From Nitrosomonas stercoris (lineage in GTDB: Bacteria; Pseudomonadota; Gammaproteobacteria; Burkholderiales; Nitrosomonadaceae), in contig AP019755.1 of NCBI GenBank assembly GCA_006742785.1, positions 1,798,001 to 1,862,000 on the forward strand: a DNA stretch of 64,000 nt, given 5' to 3'. How positions within the stretch are numbered: the first letter of the stretch is position 1; each line of letters starts with the position of its first letter. Under the pieces are notes generated by a model. It saw only the letters and a list, made by a program, of their open reading frames with translations, had not been told where the DNA came from and ran no database searches. The position numbers and the translations under genes were made by a program. Shown piece after piece: positions 18,537 to 26,400 of this stretch.

Positions 18537-18564
18537 CTGACAGCTTTGTCAGTGTTGCTCAACA
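18537..18564 (-). promoter_or_regulatory. Two adjacent palindromes upstream of the metal-efflux operon
   Basis: CTGACAGCTTTGTCAG (18537-18552, six-base arms) is followed at once by TGTTGCTCAACA (18553-18564, five-base arms). They lie 36-63 bases upstream of the ATG of the outer-membrane-factor gene. TGACA-N-TGTCA dyads are typical targets of CusR/CzcR-type regulators, so these may be the operator for the operon's own regulator. This is an inference; no promoter hexamers were convincing. Confidence 0.45.
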
Positions 18565-18652
18565 GCACTTTAAAATGATGACAGGATGTGAAGGCGCCAG
18601 CTATGATGCCGTATAGAATTTATTGGCAAACTCTAAAAATGAGGTGGGTTTT

Positions 18653-19177
18653 ATGATGAAAATGTTCCAGAAAATAGTGCTGTTATCCGGCTTGTGCTTG
18701 CTATGGTCAGTACAGATTGCTCAGGCGCAAACAATTGAGCCAGGATTGTGGGAAATTCAGCATGATATGCATATACCAGACCAGCCTAATTTGATTGGAC
18801 AAATGCAACAATTACAGCAGCAAATGCAACATCTTCCCGCTGAGGCACTTAAGCTCTTGGAACAACAAACTGGTTTGAGTGTGATGCCAGATGGTGCTAT
18901 TCGCATTTGTATTTCGCCCGAAGAAGCGCGTGCTGCCTTGATTCAAGAAGGGCAGCAGGAAGGAGATTGCACCTTTACCAAGGTGGAACACCAAGGCAAT
19001 ATCTGGCGCGGACAAATGGTGTGCACACAACCTCCTAGTCGAGGTGATTTTACAACCACCGTGCATGGCAATACACATTACAGCACAGTTGCAACCCTCA
19101 CCAGTGAGGAGCATGGTCGTATTGATGTGAATACCCAGGCACGCCTTATCAGTAACGAGTGTGGTGGAGCACACTAA
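18653..19177 (+). CDS. DUF3617 family periplasmic protein
   Basis: 174 residues from ATG 18653, preceded by GAGGTGGG at 18641-18648; a frame-extending start at 18623 is less likely. A signal peptide is clear (KIVLLSGLCLLWSVQIAQA, cleavage before QTIEPG). The mature part has the DUF3617 pattern: an opening EPGLWEIQHDM strand, a Gln/Met-rich helix, then four Cys (RICIS, GDCTF, MVCTQ, SNECGG) likely to form two disulfides. The function is unknown for the family. It diverges from the metal-efflux operon across 150 bp, so shared regulation is possible. Its message can end at the hairpin at 19316. Confidence 0.82.
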   Translation: MMKMFQKIVLLSGLCLLWSVQIAQAQTIEPGLWEIQHDMHIPDQPNLIGQMQQLQQQMQHLPAEALKLLEQQTGLSVMPDGAIRICISPEEARAALIQEGQQEGDCTFTKVEHQGNIWRGQMVCTQPPSRGDFTTTVHGNTHYSTVATLTSEEHGRIDVNTQARLISNECGGAH

Positions 19178-19315
19178 TCAAATTCTGAGTAATTGATACT
19201 ATTTTTTTGATTCTGAGCTATTCCTGATCGGTGTGTATGAAGCCTGAATAATTATTAGCTGTCTGATAATCCTTGATTGACAGATTAAGTGGTGACTTTT
19301 ACACCTGTATCATAT

Positions 19316-19339
19316 AAAGGGGAGCCTGGACTCCCCTTT
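19316..19339. terminator. Bidirectional terminator between the DUF3617 and PEP-CTERM genes
   Basis: AAAGGGGAG (19316-19324) pairs perfectly with CTCCCCTTT (19331-19339) around a 6-nt loop, with T or A runs on both sides. It sits nine bases beyond the stop of the minus-strand PEP-CTERM gene and about 140 bases past the plus-strand DUF3617 gene, so it can serve both. Confidence 0.85.
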
Positions 19340-19348
19340 TATTACTAC

Positions 19349-19975
19349 TTATGCCACTGCTCTTCTACGGATATAACCTAATCCCAGTAATCCTCCTAAC
19401 ATTAGTGCTAATGGTGCTGGTTCAGGAATATCATTGGATTCGCTGACTGTATTTGCATTTGAGGGAATATTGTAATAGACATACATTTTACCTGCTGGCT
19501 TCTTTCCTACTGTGTAATTAAAGGTTATATCAAATTGGTTACCTGCTTCTAATCCACCTATATAATAAATATCAGACTGTTGTTGGGGCTTCTTAGCTGT
19601 ATTATCTACCTGCTGCGGTGCAATATAAAAGCCTAAATCAATGTATTCAGGCAAACTTTCTCCTGTTACAGTTAAATGAAATTGACCATTAGGAGTATTT
19701 CCCCATCCAGTAAAAGTTAAGCCATTTATGGTATTACTGAATGCAGGATAAAAAGGAAAGTTTTCAGTACTAATTAATATATCTATGTGGGCTACATTAG
19801 TCCAATTACTTCCTACAACAAAATTAGTTAATTCGTCTTTAACCGCAAATGGACTTTTACTACCTGGAGCAGAGTTAACTAAATCTGCAGTAATACCATT
19901 AACTACCATATCAGCTGATACGTCATATACAGCTAATGATCCAATAATACATAAAGATACCAATAATCTCTTCAT
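19349..19975 (-). CDS. PEP-CTERM sorting-domain protein
   Basis: 208 residues. N-terminal signal peptide (MKRLLVSLCIIGSLAVYDVSA). The middle is a beta-rich, low-Cys secreted domain with several N-x-T/S sites. The C terminus is a textbook sorting signal: IPEPAPLALMLGGLLGLGY followed by IRRR and the stop. Exosortase (EpsH/XrtA) cleaves such tails and the protein is exported with an exopolysaccharide matrix. No exosortase gene is in the window, but an exosortase-A-type O-ligase is (56839-59285). Its upstream region has a sigma-54-type promoter (20081-20096). The role of the mature domain is unknown. Confidence 0.9.
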   Translation of the reverse strand: MKRLLVSLCIIGSLAVYDVSADMVVNGITADLVNSAPGSKSPFAVKDELTNFVVGSNWTNVAHIDILISTENFPFYPAFSNTINGLTFTGWGNTPNGQFHLTVTGESLPEYIDLGFYIAPQQVDNTAKKPQQQSDIYYIGGLEAGNQFDITFNYTVGKKPAGKMYVYYNIPSNANTVSESNDIPEPAPLALMLGGLLGLGYIRRRAVA

Positions 19976-20080
19976 AATTACTTTTCCTGTTTATTTCTAA
20001 AAATTTTGATGTGAAAAACAATCAGATCTGGACTTAGCAATTAATCTTCCATGTCGATCAATCACCTTTATCTATAAAGA

Positions 20081-20096
20081 TGCATTTTTTGTGCCA
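20081..20096 (-). promoter_or_regulatory. Sigma-54 (-24/-12) promoter for the PEP-CTERM gene
   Basis: Read on the minus strand: TGGCACAAAAAATGCA. GG and GC are 12 bases apart, as required for RpoN, and 10 of the 11 consensus positions TGGCAC-N5-TTGCA match (A replaces the first T of TTGCA). It would start transcription near 20069, leaving a leader of about 95 nt before the ATG at 19975. PEP-CTERM genes in Zoogloea are known to be driven by RpoN with the PrsK/PrsR pair, which supports the reading. Confidence 0.7.
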
Positions 20097-20124
20097 CGAT
20101 GTGTCGGAGTATGTAAACTATTGA

Positions 20125-20162
20125 AGATAAATAATATTTATCTATTTCACTGAATGGTGAAA
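20125..20162. promoter_or_regulatory. Palindrome pair, candidate enhancer site upstream of the sigma-54 promoter
   Basis: AGATAAATAATATTTATCT (20125-20143, eight-base arms) and TTTCACTGAATGGTGAAA (20145-20162, six-base arms). They lie about 55-95 bases upstream of the predicted start near 20069, the usual place for an enhancer-binding protein such as PrsR. The rest of 19976-20383 is A+T-rich and shows no gene. Confidence 0.45.
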
Positions 20163-20383
20163 GAGAGTGTTTTTTTATTGTGTAAATTTTCTGGACAGTT
20201 TTTTATTTTTGAAAGGTTTTTGTTGTCATACTTGACATCAAAAAAATATTTTGAAGGTTGAGTGATGTAGCAAGTTATAAAAACTATTTGCTATAAACGA
20301 GAGATGTGATGTTCTTGAGAAAAGGTAATGCGGTATTTATTGGCTGATCTGATGTTTAAAATATTAGCTCCCAAAAATTTTAA

Positions 20384-21232
20384 GAGCCCGTTTACGATCT
20401 CATCATTATTCCTTACGATACGTGGATGAAGAGAACAAAATATGCCGGTGATATTAGCAAAGAGAAGTTTGCCGAGATAGAGCCGCTATTGCGTAGCGTG
20501 AGGCGCAGCACCAAACCCACGACAATAGATTTGTATGAAGTATTTTGTGCTGTGCTGTATCTGCTGCGTACTGGTTGCCAGTGGAGATTTTTGCCCGGAG
20601 AGTTTCCCAAATGGCAGAGTGTATATGCCTATTGGCGCAAATGGAATGAGCCTGACCAGCACGGCGTGAGCGTGCTGGAGCAGGCATTAAAAAAATCAGG
20701 TTGGCGCGGCCCGAGAGAAACTGGGGCGCAACGCTTGCAGCACGTTCTTGATTGTGGACGCGCAAAGCGTGAAGAATACAGACACGGCTGACCAGAAAGG
20801 CTATGACGCCGGCAAGAAGGTGTCGGGCATCAAGCGCCATATCGCTGTTGATACCTTGGGGTTGCCGCACGCCATTGCAGTGACGACAGCGGAAGTGACT
20901 GACCGTAACGGTGCATTGCAGGCCTTGAAGCGTTGCAGATCGAGTTTGGGGCAAGTACAAGGTTTGCTGTGTGACGGTGGCTATACTGGAGCACCATTTG
21001 CCGAAAGTATGCAAGAAATTCTGGGCAAACCTGTCACCGTGCAGATCGCCAAACGCAGCAAACTGCATACCTTCAAGGTTATGCCCAGGCGCTGGATAGT
21101 GGAACGTAGTTTCGCCTGGCTGGAAAAGTGCCGAAGATTATGGAAAAACTGCGAACGTAAACTTGATACCAGCTTGCAGCTCATTCATTTGGCTTTCTTG
21201 GCACTATTACTCAGAAGATCGTAAACAGGCTC
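20384..21232 (+). mobile_element. IS5-family element, copy B of four
   Basis: 849 bp, the same element as copy A, with left end GAGCCCGTTTACGATCT and right end AGATCGTAAACAGGCTC. TAA flanks it at 20381-20383 and 21233-21235 as target duplication. It is inserted between the PEP-CTERM promoter region and the 3' end of dinB, and interrupts no recognisable gene. Confidence 0.95.
20426..21224 (+). CDS. IS5-family transposase (orfA 20426-20791, orfB 20748-21224), copy B
   Basis: Same two-frame arrangement as copy A, with the A7 run at 20689-20695. The protein differs from copy A at one visible residue (SMQ instead of SVQ near 21009). The DDE residues are all present in orfB. Confidence 0.88.
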
Positions 21233-21250
21233 TAAGAGTGTCTAAACAGT

Positions 21251-22414
21251 TCAACACTGGTTTACTTTAGGCGAAAAAAGTTCTCTTTGAACAGGATGGT
21301 GTACTTCGGCCAATTCATCGATACGTGTTAGATTGCTGGTGCGCACACCAAGCAAACGCAGTTTTTGTTGAAGCGAAACGCGTCGCAAACAGCTACTAGC
21401 AGTTTGTCGAATGATGGCAGCATCTGCAGTGGGAGAATGTAGAGTGTGGTCACGTGTAACTGTTTGAAAATTTTCGTAGCGCAATTTGATGCCGATGGTT
21501 CGGCCAGCATAACCTTTGTGCTGCAAATCTTCAGCAACGCGCGCGCATAGCGCTGTAAAAATTTCTGATAATTTTTGTCGATCTGTTCGCACATGCAGAT
21601 CTCGTGCGAAGGTGGTTTCGCGACTAATTGATTTAGGTGTTTGTTCAGTGAGAACTGGTCGATCATCATGGCCATGTGCAGCTTGCTGCAGTTGAAGTGC
21701 ATGACGTGGCCCGAAATGGGTTTGCAACAAACCAAGTTCAGCGGCTGCTAGTTCGCCAATAGTATGAATACGTAAATCAGCTAGTTTCGCTTGTGTTTTT
21801 GGGCCAATGCCATTGATTTTGTGTACAGGCAGAGGCCAGATTCGTTCTGGAATATCTGTCTGCTTGAGAATTGTCAGGCCATTTGGTTTATCAAGATCTG
21901 AACTGATTTTTGCCAGTAATTTATTGGGCGCCACACCGATTGAGCAAGTTAATCCTGTTGCCTGCTGTACTGCTTGTTTGATCTGTGATGCCAGCATAAC
22001 GGTTTCATCGGCATGGTGGCTCAAGTCGATATAAATTTCATCAATACCGCGATCTTCTATCCGAGGAGCAAGTGTAGCAACAGCTTGTTTAAATAAGCGT
22101 GAATAATGTCGATAGGCGACGAAATCAGCCGGTAGCAATATGGCATCGGGTGCTAATTTGGCCGCTTGCATAATGCCCATTGCTGAGAAGATGCCGTATG
22201 CGCGTGCTTCGTAGGTAGAGGTTGTAACTACGCCACGTCCACTGTATTCGTGAAGGTAAGCGTAGGCACGTTGTCCATTAGGTTGTATAACAGGTTGTCG
22301 AATAGCACGGCCGCCGATTACAACGGGCAAGCCACGCAATTCTGGGTAGCGTAACAGCTCAACAGAAGCATAAAAAGCATCCATATCCAGATGCGCAATA
22401 CGACGATTTTTCAT
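21251..22414 (-). CDS. dinB: DNA polymerase IV (Y family)
   Basis: 387 residues, slightly longer than E. coli DinB (351). The catalytic Asp lies in HLDMDAFYASVE, and the second acidic pair in GIDEIYIDLS (the family has S-x-DE). The thumb helix-hairpin-helix (KINGIGPKTQAKL) and a little-finger domain (SISRETTFARDL) follow. It performs error-prone translesion synthesis, normally recruited by the sliding clamp. An insert after the N-terminal motif (RAIRQPVIQPNGQRAYAY) is longer than in E. coli. No LexA-type CTGT-N8-ACAG box is seen in the upstream 100 bases. Its stop lies 16 bases from the right TAA duplication of IS copy B. Confidence 0.93.
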   Translation of the reverse strand: MKNRRIAHLDMDAFYASVELLRYPELRGLPVVIGGRAIRQPVIQPNGQRAYAYLHEYSGRGVVTTSTYEARAYGIFSAMGIMQAAKLAPDAILLPADFVAYRHYSRLFKQAVATLAPRIEDRGIDEIYIDLSHHADETVMLASQIKQAVQQATGLTCSIGVAPNKLLAKISSDLDKPNGLTILKQTDIPERIWPLPVHKINGIGPKTQAKLADLRIHTIGELAAAELGLLQTHFGPRHALQLQQAAHGHDDRPVLTEQTPKSISRETTFARDLHVRTDRQKLSEIFTALCARVAEDLQHKGYAGRTIGIKLRYENFQTVTRDHTLHSPTADAAIIRQTASSCLRRVSLQQKLRLLGVRTSNLTRIDELAEVHHPVQRELFSPKVNQC

Positions 22415-22527
22415 GTTTTCAACATTAAAGAGGTAATTTAGATTGTTTGTTACTGATGCGATGAAGAAGCTGAAATGACAGAAAAATATATGGCGTCACT
22501 AGAAATATTTGAATCTTGTTGAATGAG

Positions 22528-22566
22528 GATTGTCATGATTGAGTAAGTTTGCTGATTATGACAATC
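22528..22566. repeat. Inverted repeat in the dinB/BON intergenic region
   Basis: GATTGTCAT (22528-22536) and ATGACAATC (22558-22566) form a perfect nine-base pair of arms 21 bases apart, so an operator is likelier than a terminator. It lies in the 423-bp spacer between divergent dinB and the BON gene, which otherwise holds no recognised gene. Confidence 0.45.
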
Positions 22567-22837
22567 AGGATACATTGTCTTAAAAAATCTCTGAATAGTG
22601 TTAGTGAAGTAGCTAATTTAGGGTGAAAATCAGCAAAAAAGTAAGATTCGAATAGCAATTCAGCACCTCGTTAGAGATCTCGTGATTTGGTTGTAGCGTT
22701 AAAATCAGCCATTTCTTACCCTTATAATGGGTTTTTACAGAAAACCTAGCAAATATACCGTTTTCTTGCAGTTTGGGCTTATTCCCAAAAGAGTGAATAA
22801 ATACTTACTTCCCATAGAATTGAACAAGGAAATCATT

Positions 22838-23203
22838 ATGAAAATTAGGATTTTGTTTATTGTTATCTGTGCCATGCTGTGGAATATTTCTGCAAGCTCA
22901 GCATGGGCGCAATCTTATTTAGATATAGAAGAACTTTCAGAGGAACTGTCTACCCCTCAAGAGAGTAGTCAACCGCTCAATGACGCATTAATTGCAACCA
23001 AGATCAATGCCGAGCTCACTATTGCTGAAGGTATTAAAAGCGGTGATATTGAGGTTGAAGTAGTGGAAGGCATCGTATTCCTGAGCGGAACGCAACCAAA
23101 CGAAACGCTAATCAGAAAAGCGGAAGATATTGCTCTGAGCATCAAGAATGTCAAAGGGGTTGATTCTTCTAACTTAGTAGTGGAAACATCCCAGGTGGAT
23201 TAG
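22838..23203 (+). CDS. BON-domain periplasmic protein
   Basis: 121 residues from ATG 22838, preceded by AAGGA at 22826-22830; the frame is open to 22727 but that extension is not needed. Signal peptide MKIRILFIVICAMLWNISAS with cleavage near AWAQ. The mature protein has an acidic linker, then one BON domain: DALIATKINAELTIAEGIKS, DIEVEVVEGIVFLSG, and a C-terminal IKNVKGVDSSNLVV with the conserved Gly. BON proteins bind phospholipid or surface structures and are often osmotically induced (OsmY-like). It has one BON repeat, where OsmY has two. Single gene, no operon partner. Confidence 0.82.
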   Translation: MKIRILFIVICAMLWNISASSAWAQSYLDIEELSEELSTPQESSQPLNDALIATKINAELTIAEGIKSGDIEVEVVEGIVFLSGTQPNETLIRKAEDIALSIKNVKGVDSSNLVVETSQVD

Positions 23204-23337
23204 TTTTTTTAACGAGATCCAGGTATCAAGAACAGTGTGTTTTATGCTGATATTGTTGTAATTGGCTGTAAGAACCTATTCAATATCTAATTGCTTGTCT
23301 TGATTGAAATCTTAAATAGATGCTGAATCTGAGAAGG

Positions 23338-23838
23338 TTACAAGATGACTGGCTTGTCAGGCAACCCACTTGTTTTTGAAATGGTTTTGGGTGGAAAAAA
23401 TTGTTGTAGGGGGAGTGTAACAGCGTGAATACCAGCCAGGATACCTGCTTCAAATTGTTCCCGACGAAAGGCATCTTCCATACTATCACAAGCAGATTCC
23501 CAAACAGCTTGCTTGACTTGAGAATGAATGCCGCGATCTGCCACAATTTCCACATTATGATCTGCTAACAGCAAGTAAATTAATATTCCATTATTCTGTT
23601 CAGTGTCCCACACGCGCAGCAGAGAAAAAACATCGATGGCACGTTCGCGAACAGATTGATTATGCAGTAGTAAAGACATATCAAGCGCTGCTTCCACTGC
23701 AAACACAATTTCACCGCTATGGGTGGTTTCAGATTGCGCGATAGCTTGCTCAATTGCAATCAAGGTGGCAGCGGGAAATGCGCGTTTGACAGCCGCTTGG
23801 CCAGTGGTGAGGTGTCGGAAAATGCGTGCAATGTTCAT
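23338..23838 (-). CDS. TPM-domain protein (second of the lemA cluster)
   Basis: 166 residues with one TPM (TLP18.3/Psb32/MOLO-1) domain: HSGEIVFAVEAALD, RERAIDVFSLLRVWDTEQNN, GILIYLLLADHNVEIVADRGI. No signal peptide or membrane helix is apparent, unlike its larger upstream neighbour. TPM proteins are linked to photosystem II repair in plants and to acid-phosphatase-like activity, but bacterial copies next to lemA have no defined role. It follows the 286-aa TPM gene by 15 bases and is last in the bolA-lemA-TPM-TPM transcription unit. Confidence 0.82.
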   Translation of the reverse strand: MNIARIFRHLTTGQAAVKRAFPAATLIAIEQAIAQSETTHSGEIVFAVEAALDMSLLLHNQSVRERAIDVFSLLRVWDTEQNNGILIYLLLADHNVEIVADRGIHSQVKQAVWESACDSMEDAFRREQFEAGILAGIHAVTLPLQQFFPPKTISKTSGLPDKPVIL

Positions 23839-23853
23839 AGATTGATGCTTGCT

Positions 23854-24714
23854 TTACCACCTGCCTGAAGCACCGCCCCCGCCAAAACCACCGCCACCTC
23901 CGCGAAATCCTCCTCCCATTGAGCCACCTCTGGGCCAGCCTCGGCCACTTGGTGGCCAACTACGCTGGCCGCCGCGATGGAGAATCTGGCCAGTCTGCTC
24001 AAATAGATTCAGCACCCATACCGCTACTGCTATTAATATAGCTGCTGCCAGAGAAGAAAAAGCCAACCAAATGAGCCCACCAGCAATCGTGCCTGCAATG
24101 GTTGCGCCAACGAGTTTGCCAAATATTGCCTGAAAATATCTGCCCAGTATCAAAGCGATAAACAAAAACGGCAGAACATTTTCCAGTATAAGGTTCGCTT
24201 GTTGTGTTTGGACTGGAGGAGGCAGATCTTCTCCCTGAATCACCTTGATAATTTGTTGGATGCCAGCTTGCAAGCCTTCAAAATAGCGTTCTTGCCTGAA
24301 TTGCGGCACGATAATTTCATCAATGATGCGGCGCGCAAGGGCGTCTGGCAAAGCACCTTCCAATCCGTAGCCAGTTTCAATACGCAGAGCACGATCATTT
24401 TTAGCGACTAACAGCAATACGCCGTCGTCTACTTTTTTGCGACCAAGTTGCCATGCTTCGACAACACGGATGGAATATTGCTCAATGGATTCCGGCTGGG
24501 TGGTAGGAACCATCAATATTGCAATTTGGCTGCCATGTTCTGTGGCAAATGCTGTCAGTTGCTGTGTTAGTTGTGTCGCTTCTGCTGGAGAAAGGGTATT
24601 GGTTAGATCGGTCAGTGCTGTTTTTAGCGGCGGAATGGCAACGGCGGCATGTGTATTGCTGAATGCAAAAAATAGCCATGCCGATAGCAATACAGAAAAA
24701 ACGCGGCGGGTCAT
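23854..24714 (-). CDS. TPM-domain membrane protein with Gly-rich tail (YgcG family)
   Basis: 286 residues. Signal peptide (about 1-24), an extracytoplasmic TPM domain (about 30-170: TLSPAEATQLTQQLTAF, GSQIAILMVPTTQ, VDDGVLLLVAKNDRALRIE, ETGYGLEGALPDALA), two close membrane helices (about 180-240), and a Gly-rich tail ending GGGGGFGGGGASGRW. This layout is shared by YgcG-like proteins. The start overlaps the stop of lemA by 4 bp. The pairing of LemA with TPM-plus-Gly-tail proteins is common and suggests one envelope complex; no activity is proven. Confidence 0.87.
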   Translation of the reverse strand: MTRRVFSVLLSAWLFFAFSNTHAAVAIPPLKTALTDLTNTLSPAEATQLTQQLTAFATEHGSQIAILMVPTTQPESIEQYSIRVVEAWQLGRKKVDDGVLLLVAKNDRALRIETGYGLEGALPDALARRIIDEIIVPQFRQERYFEGLQAGIQQIIKVIQGEDLPPPVQTQQANLILENVLPFLFIALILGRYFQAIFGKLVGATIAGTIAGGLIWLAFSSLAAAILIAVAVWVLNLFEQTGQILHRGGQRSWPPSGRGWPRGGSMGGGFRGGGGGFGGGGASGRW

Positions 24715-25316
24715 GGAGTTGTTGCAGAGGTTCCGAAATCAACTGTAGGGGGAGCAGCAATAGCCTGTTCATTTTCAACTGTGAAATTTGGTTTTACCTG
24801 AAAATCAAACAGCTTGGCTGTCAAGTTGCTTGGAAACGAACGCACTGTTACGTTATATTCTTGTACTGCCTGGATATAGCGATTACGCGCAACAGCGATG
24901 CGGTTTTCTGTGCCTTCCAGCTGTGCTTGCAAATCACGGAAGTTGGCGTCAGATTTAAGTTGTGGATAATTTTCTGCCACAGCGAATAAGCGTGATAGTG
25001 CGCCAGACAGCTCTCCTTGCGCATTCTGAAAACGGGTAAATGCTTGTGGATCATTAAGCAATTCTGGGGTGATTTGGACACTACCTACTTTGGCACGTGC
25101 CTCTGTCACACCGAGCAAAATTTCCTTTTCTTGAGTGGCAAATCCTTTGACAGTATTGACCAAATTAGGAATTAAATCTGCTCGTCGTTGGTATTGATTA
25201 AGCACCTCGGCCCAGCTGGAGGTAATTTGTTCATCGGTGGATTGCAGCGTGTTGTAGCCACAACCACTTACTATCAACATACCGCTTAGTATGAGCACAT
25301 TGAGTTGTTTATGCAT
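24711..25316 (-). CDS. lemA: LemA family lipoprotein
   Basis: 201 residues. The lipobox LIVSGC puts the lipidated Cys at residue 19, so this is a lipoprotein; many LemA proteins have an uncleaved anchor instead. The rest is the LemA coiled-helix fold: SSWAEVLNQYQRRADLIPNL, VNTVKGFATQEKEIL, and the C-terminal NRYIQAVQEYNVTVRSFPSN. The role is unknown, perhaps scaffold for the neighbouring TPM proteins. It lies 8 bases after bolA and overlaps the TPM gene by 4, so bolA-lemA-TPM-TPM is probably one transcription unit. Confidence 0.9.
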   Translation of the reverse strand: MHKQLNVLILSGMLIVSGCGYNTLQSTDEQITSSWAEVLNQYQRRADLIPNLVNTVKGFATQEKEILLGVTEARAKVGSVQITPELLNDPQAFTRFQNAQGELSGALSRLFAVAENYPQLKSDANFRDLQAQLEGTENRIAVARNRYIQAVQEYNVTVRSFPSNLTAKLFDFQVKPNFTVENEQAIAAPPTVDFGTSATTP

Positions 25317-25324
25317 GACCGTTC

Positions 25325-25666
25325 CTAATTGATTTTGGCACCTGCCCGTACTTCATCCGGCGATCCACCCAAACAAGGCGGAGAAGCAGGTGCAGTGTGC
25401 TGACGTTGTTGCCATTCATCCGGTGCAAAAGTATGCAATGCCAAGGCATGAATGGAGCGTATGATTTCATGCGTCAAAGTCGCGTTCACCAATCTGTGGC
25501 GCGCCACCAGTGACTGATTTTCAAATGCAGTTGAAACAATCGTAACCTTGAAATGTGATTCCGAACCAGCAGGGACGTTGTGCCGATTACTCTCGTTGAT
25601 CACTTCCAGAAACTGAGGCTGCAAAGATTGTAATTTGGCTTCAATTTTGCTTTTTGTAGTAGTCAT
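25325..25666 (-). CDS. bolA: BolA family protein
   Basis: 113 residues. The central motif matches BolA: a helix KIEAKLQSLQPQFLEVINES, then HFKVTIVSTAFENQSLVARHRLVNA with the C-terminal class II KH-like fold and SIHALALHTFAPDEW. BolA proteins bind monothiol glutaredoxins with [2Fe-2S] and act in iron homeostasis, or as transcription modulators. The tail (about 95-113) extends past the usual end and includes a Cys (SPPCLGGS). It starts 35 bases after the alpha/beta hydrolase and precedes lemA by 8. Confidence 0.88.
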   Translation of the reverse strand: MTTTKSKIEAKLQSLQPQFLEVINESNRHNVPAGSESHFKVTIVSTAFENQSLVARHRLVNATLTHEIIRSIHALALHTFAPDEWQQRQHTAPASPPCLGGSPDEVRAGAKIN

Positions 25667-25701
25667 ATTCGTTAAGAGCTATAGGTGTTAGACATATACT
25701 G

Positions 25702-26322
25702 TTATGCGCAATGCTGCAAAATAATGTCTTTCAGTACATTCAATTTTCCATGAAAAAAATGTTCCGCACCAGGAATAACAGTAATGGGCAATGTTTGTGG
25801 GGTGGCCCATTCCAGTACGCTTTGCAGAGGAACAACCGTATCCTGATCGCCATGTATTACTAAAACATGCTCTGCATGATGGATGACAGGTGGCGCATGT
25901 TGGCGTTCAACTGAAGGTGCTACTAAAATCAATTTATGCGGATGAAGTTGTTGCGCGACATGCGCTTGTACGCCCCCGCCAAATGAAAATCCTGCCAATA
26001 TCAGCGGTAAGGGAGGCTGCGTATCATGATGTTCGCGTATGTATTGGGTCACAGCGAGCACATCCTCAATTTCTCCCTCACCTTGTGCATAACTGCCTTC
26101 ACTATTGCCCACCCCTCGAAAGTTAAATTTCACCGTGATGTATTGTTGTTCGATCAATGTTCTGGCAAGAATATAGACAATTTTATTGTCCATACTGCCT
26201 TGATAAAGTGGATGAGGATGCGCAACGATGGCAATGCCACGTGGCGTTGCTTCCGGCAATGTGATCACTGTTTCTAACTTGCCATCGGGGCCAGTAATAA
26301 ATAATTTTTGTTCTTCTGACAT
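25702..26322 (-). CDS. Alpha/beta hydrolase (YsgA/dienelactone-hydrolase-like clan)
   Basis: 206 residues. AHPHPLYQGSMDNKIV is the oxyanion-side loop of this subfamily. The nucleophile elbow is AGFSFGGG (Ser in G-x-S-x-G), the Asp is in VIHGDQDTVVPL, and the His is in GAEHFFHGKL, so the triad is complete. This small family is common in proteobacteria and unassigned in function; esterase is the likely chemistry. It lies 35 bases upstream of bolA and may start that transcription unit. Confidence 0.85.
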   Translation of the reverse strand: MSEEQKLFITGPDGKLETVITLPEATPRGIAIVAHPHPLYQGSMDNKIVYILARTLIEQQYITVKFNFRGVGNSEGSYAQGEGEIEDVLAVTQYIREHHDTQPPLPLILAGFSFGGGVQAHVAQQLHPHKLILVAPSVERQHAPPVIHHAEHVLVIHGDQDTVVPLQSVLEWATPQTLPITVIPGAEHFFHGKLNVLKDIILQHCA

Positions 26323-26400
26323 AAAAACTGAATTCTCTGTGGTGTAGTGAGTCGTCGCTTACTGTTTTGCTTATCTACGTGATTGGTTTGATTTGGCGGA

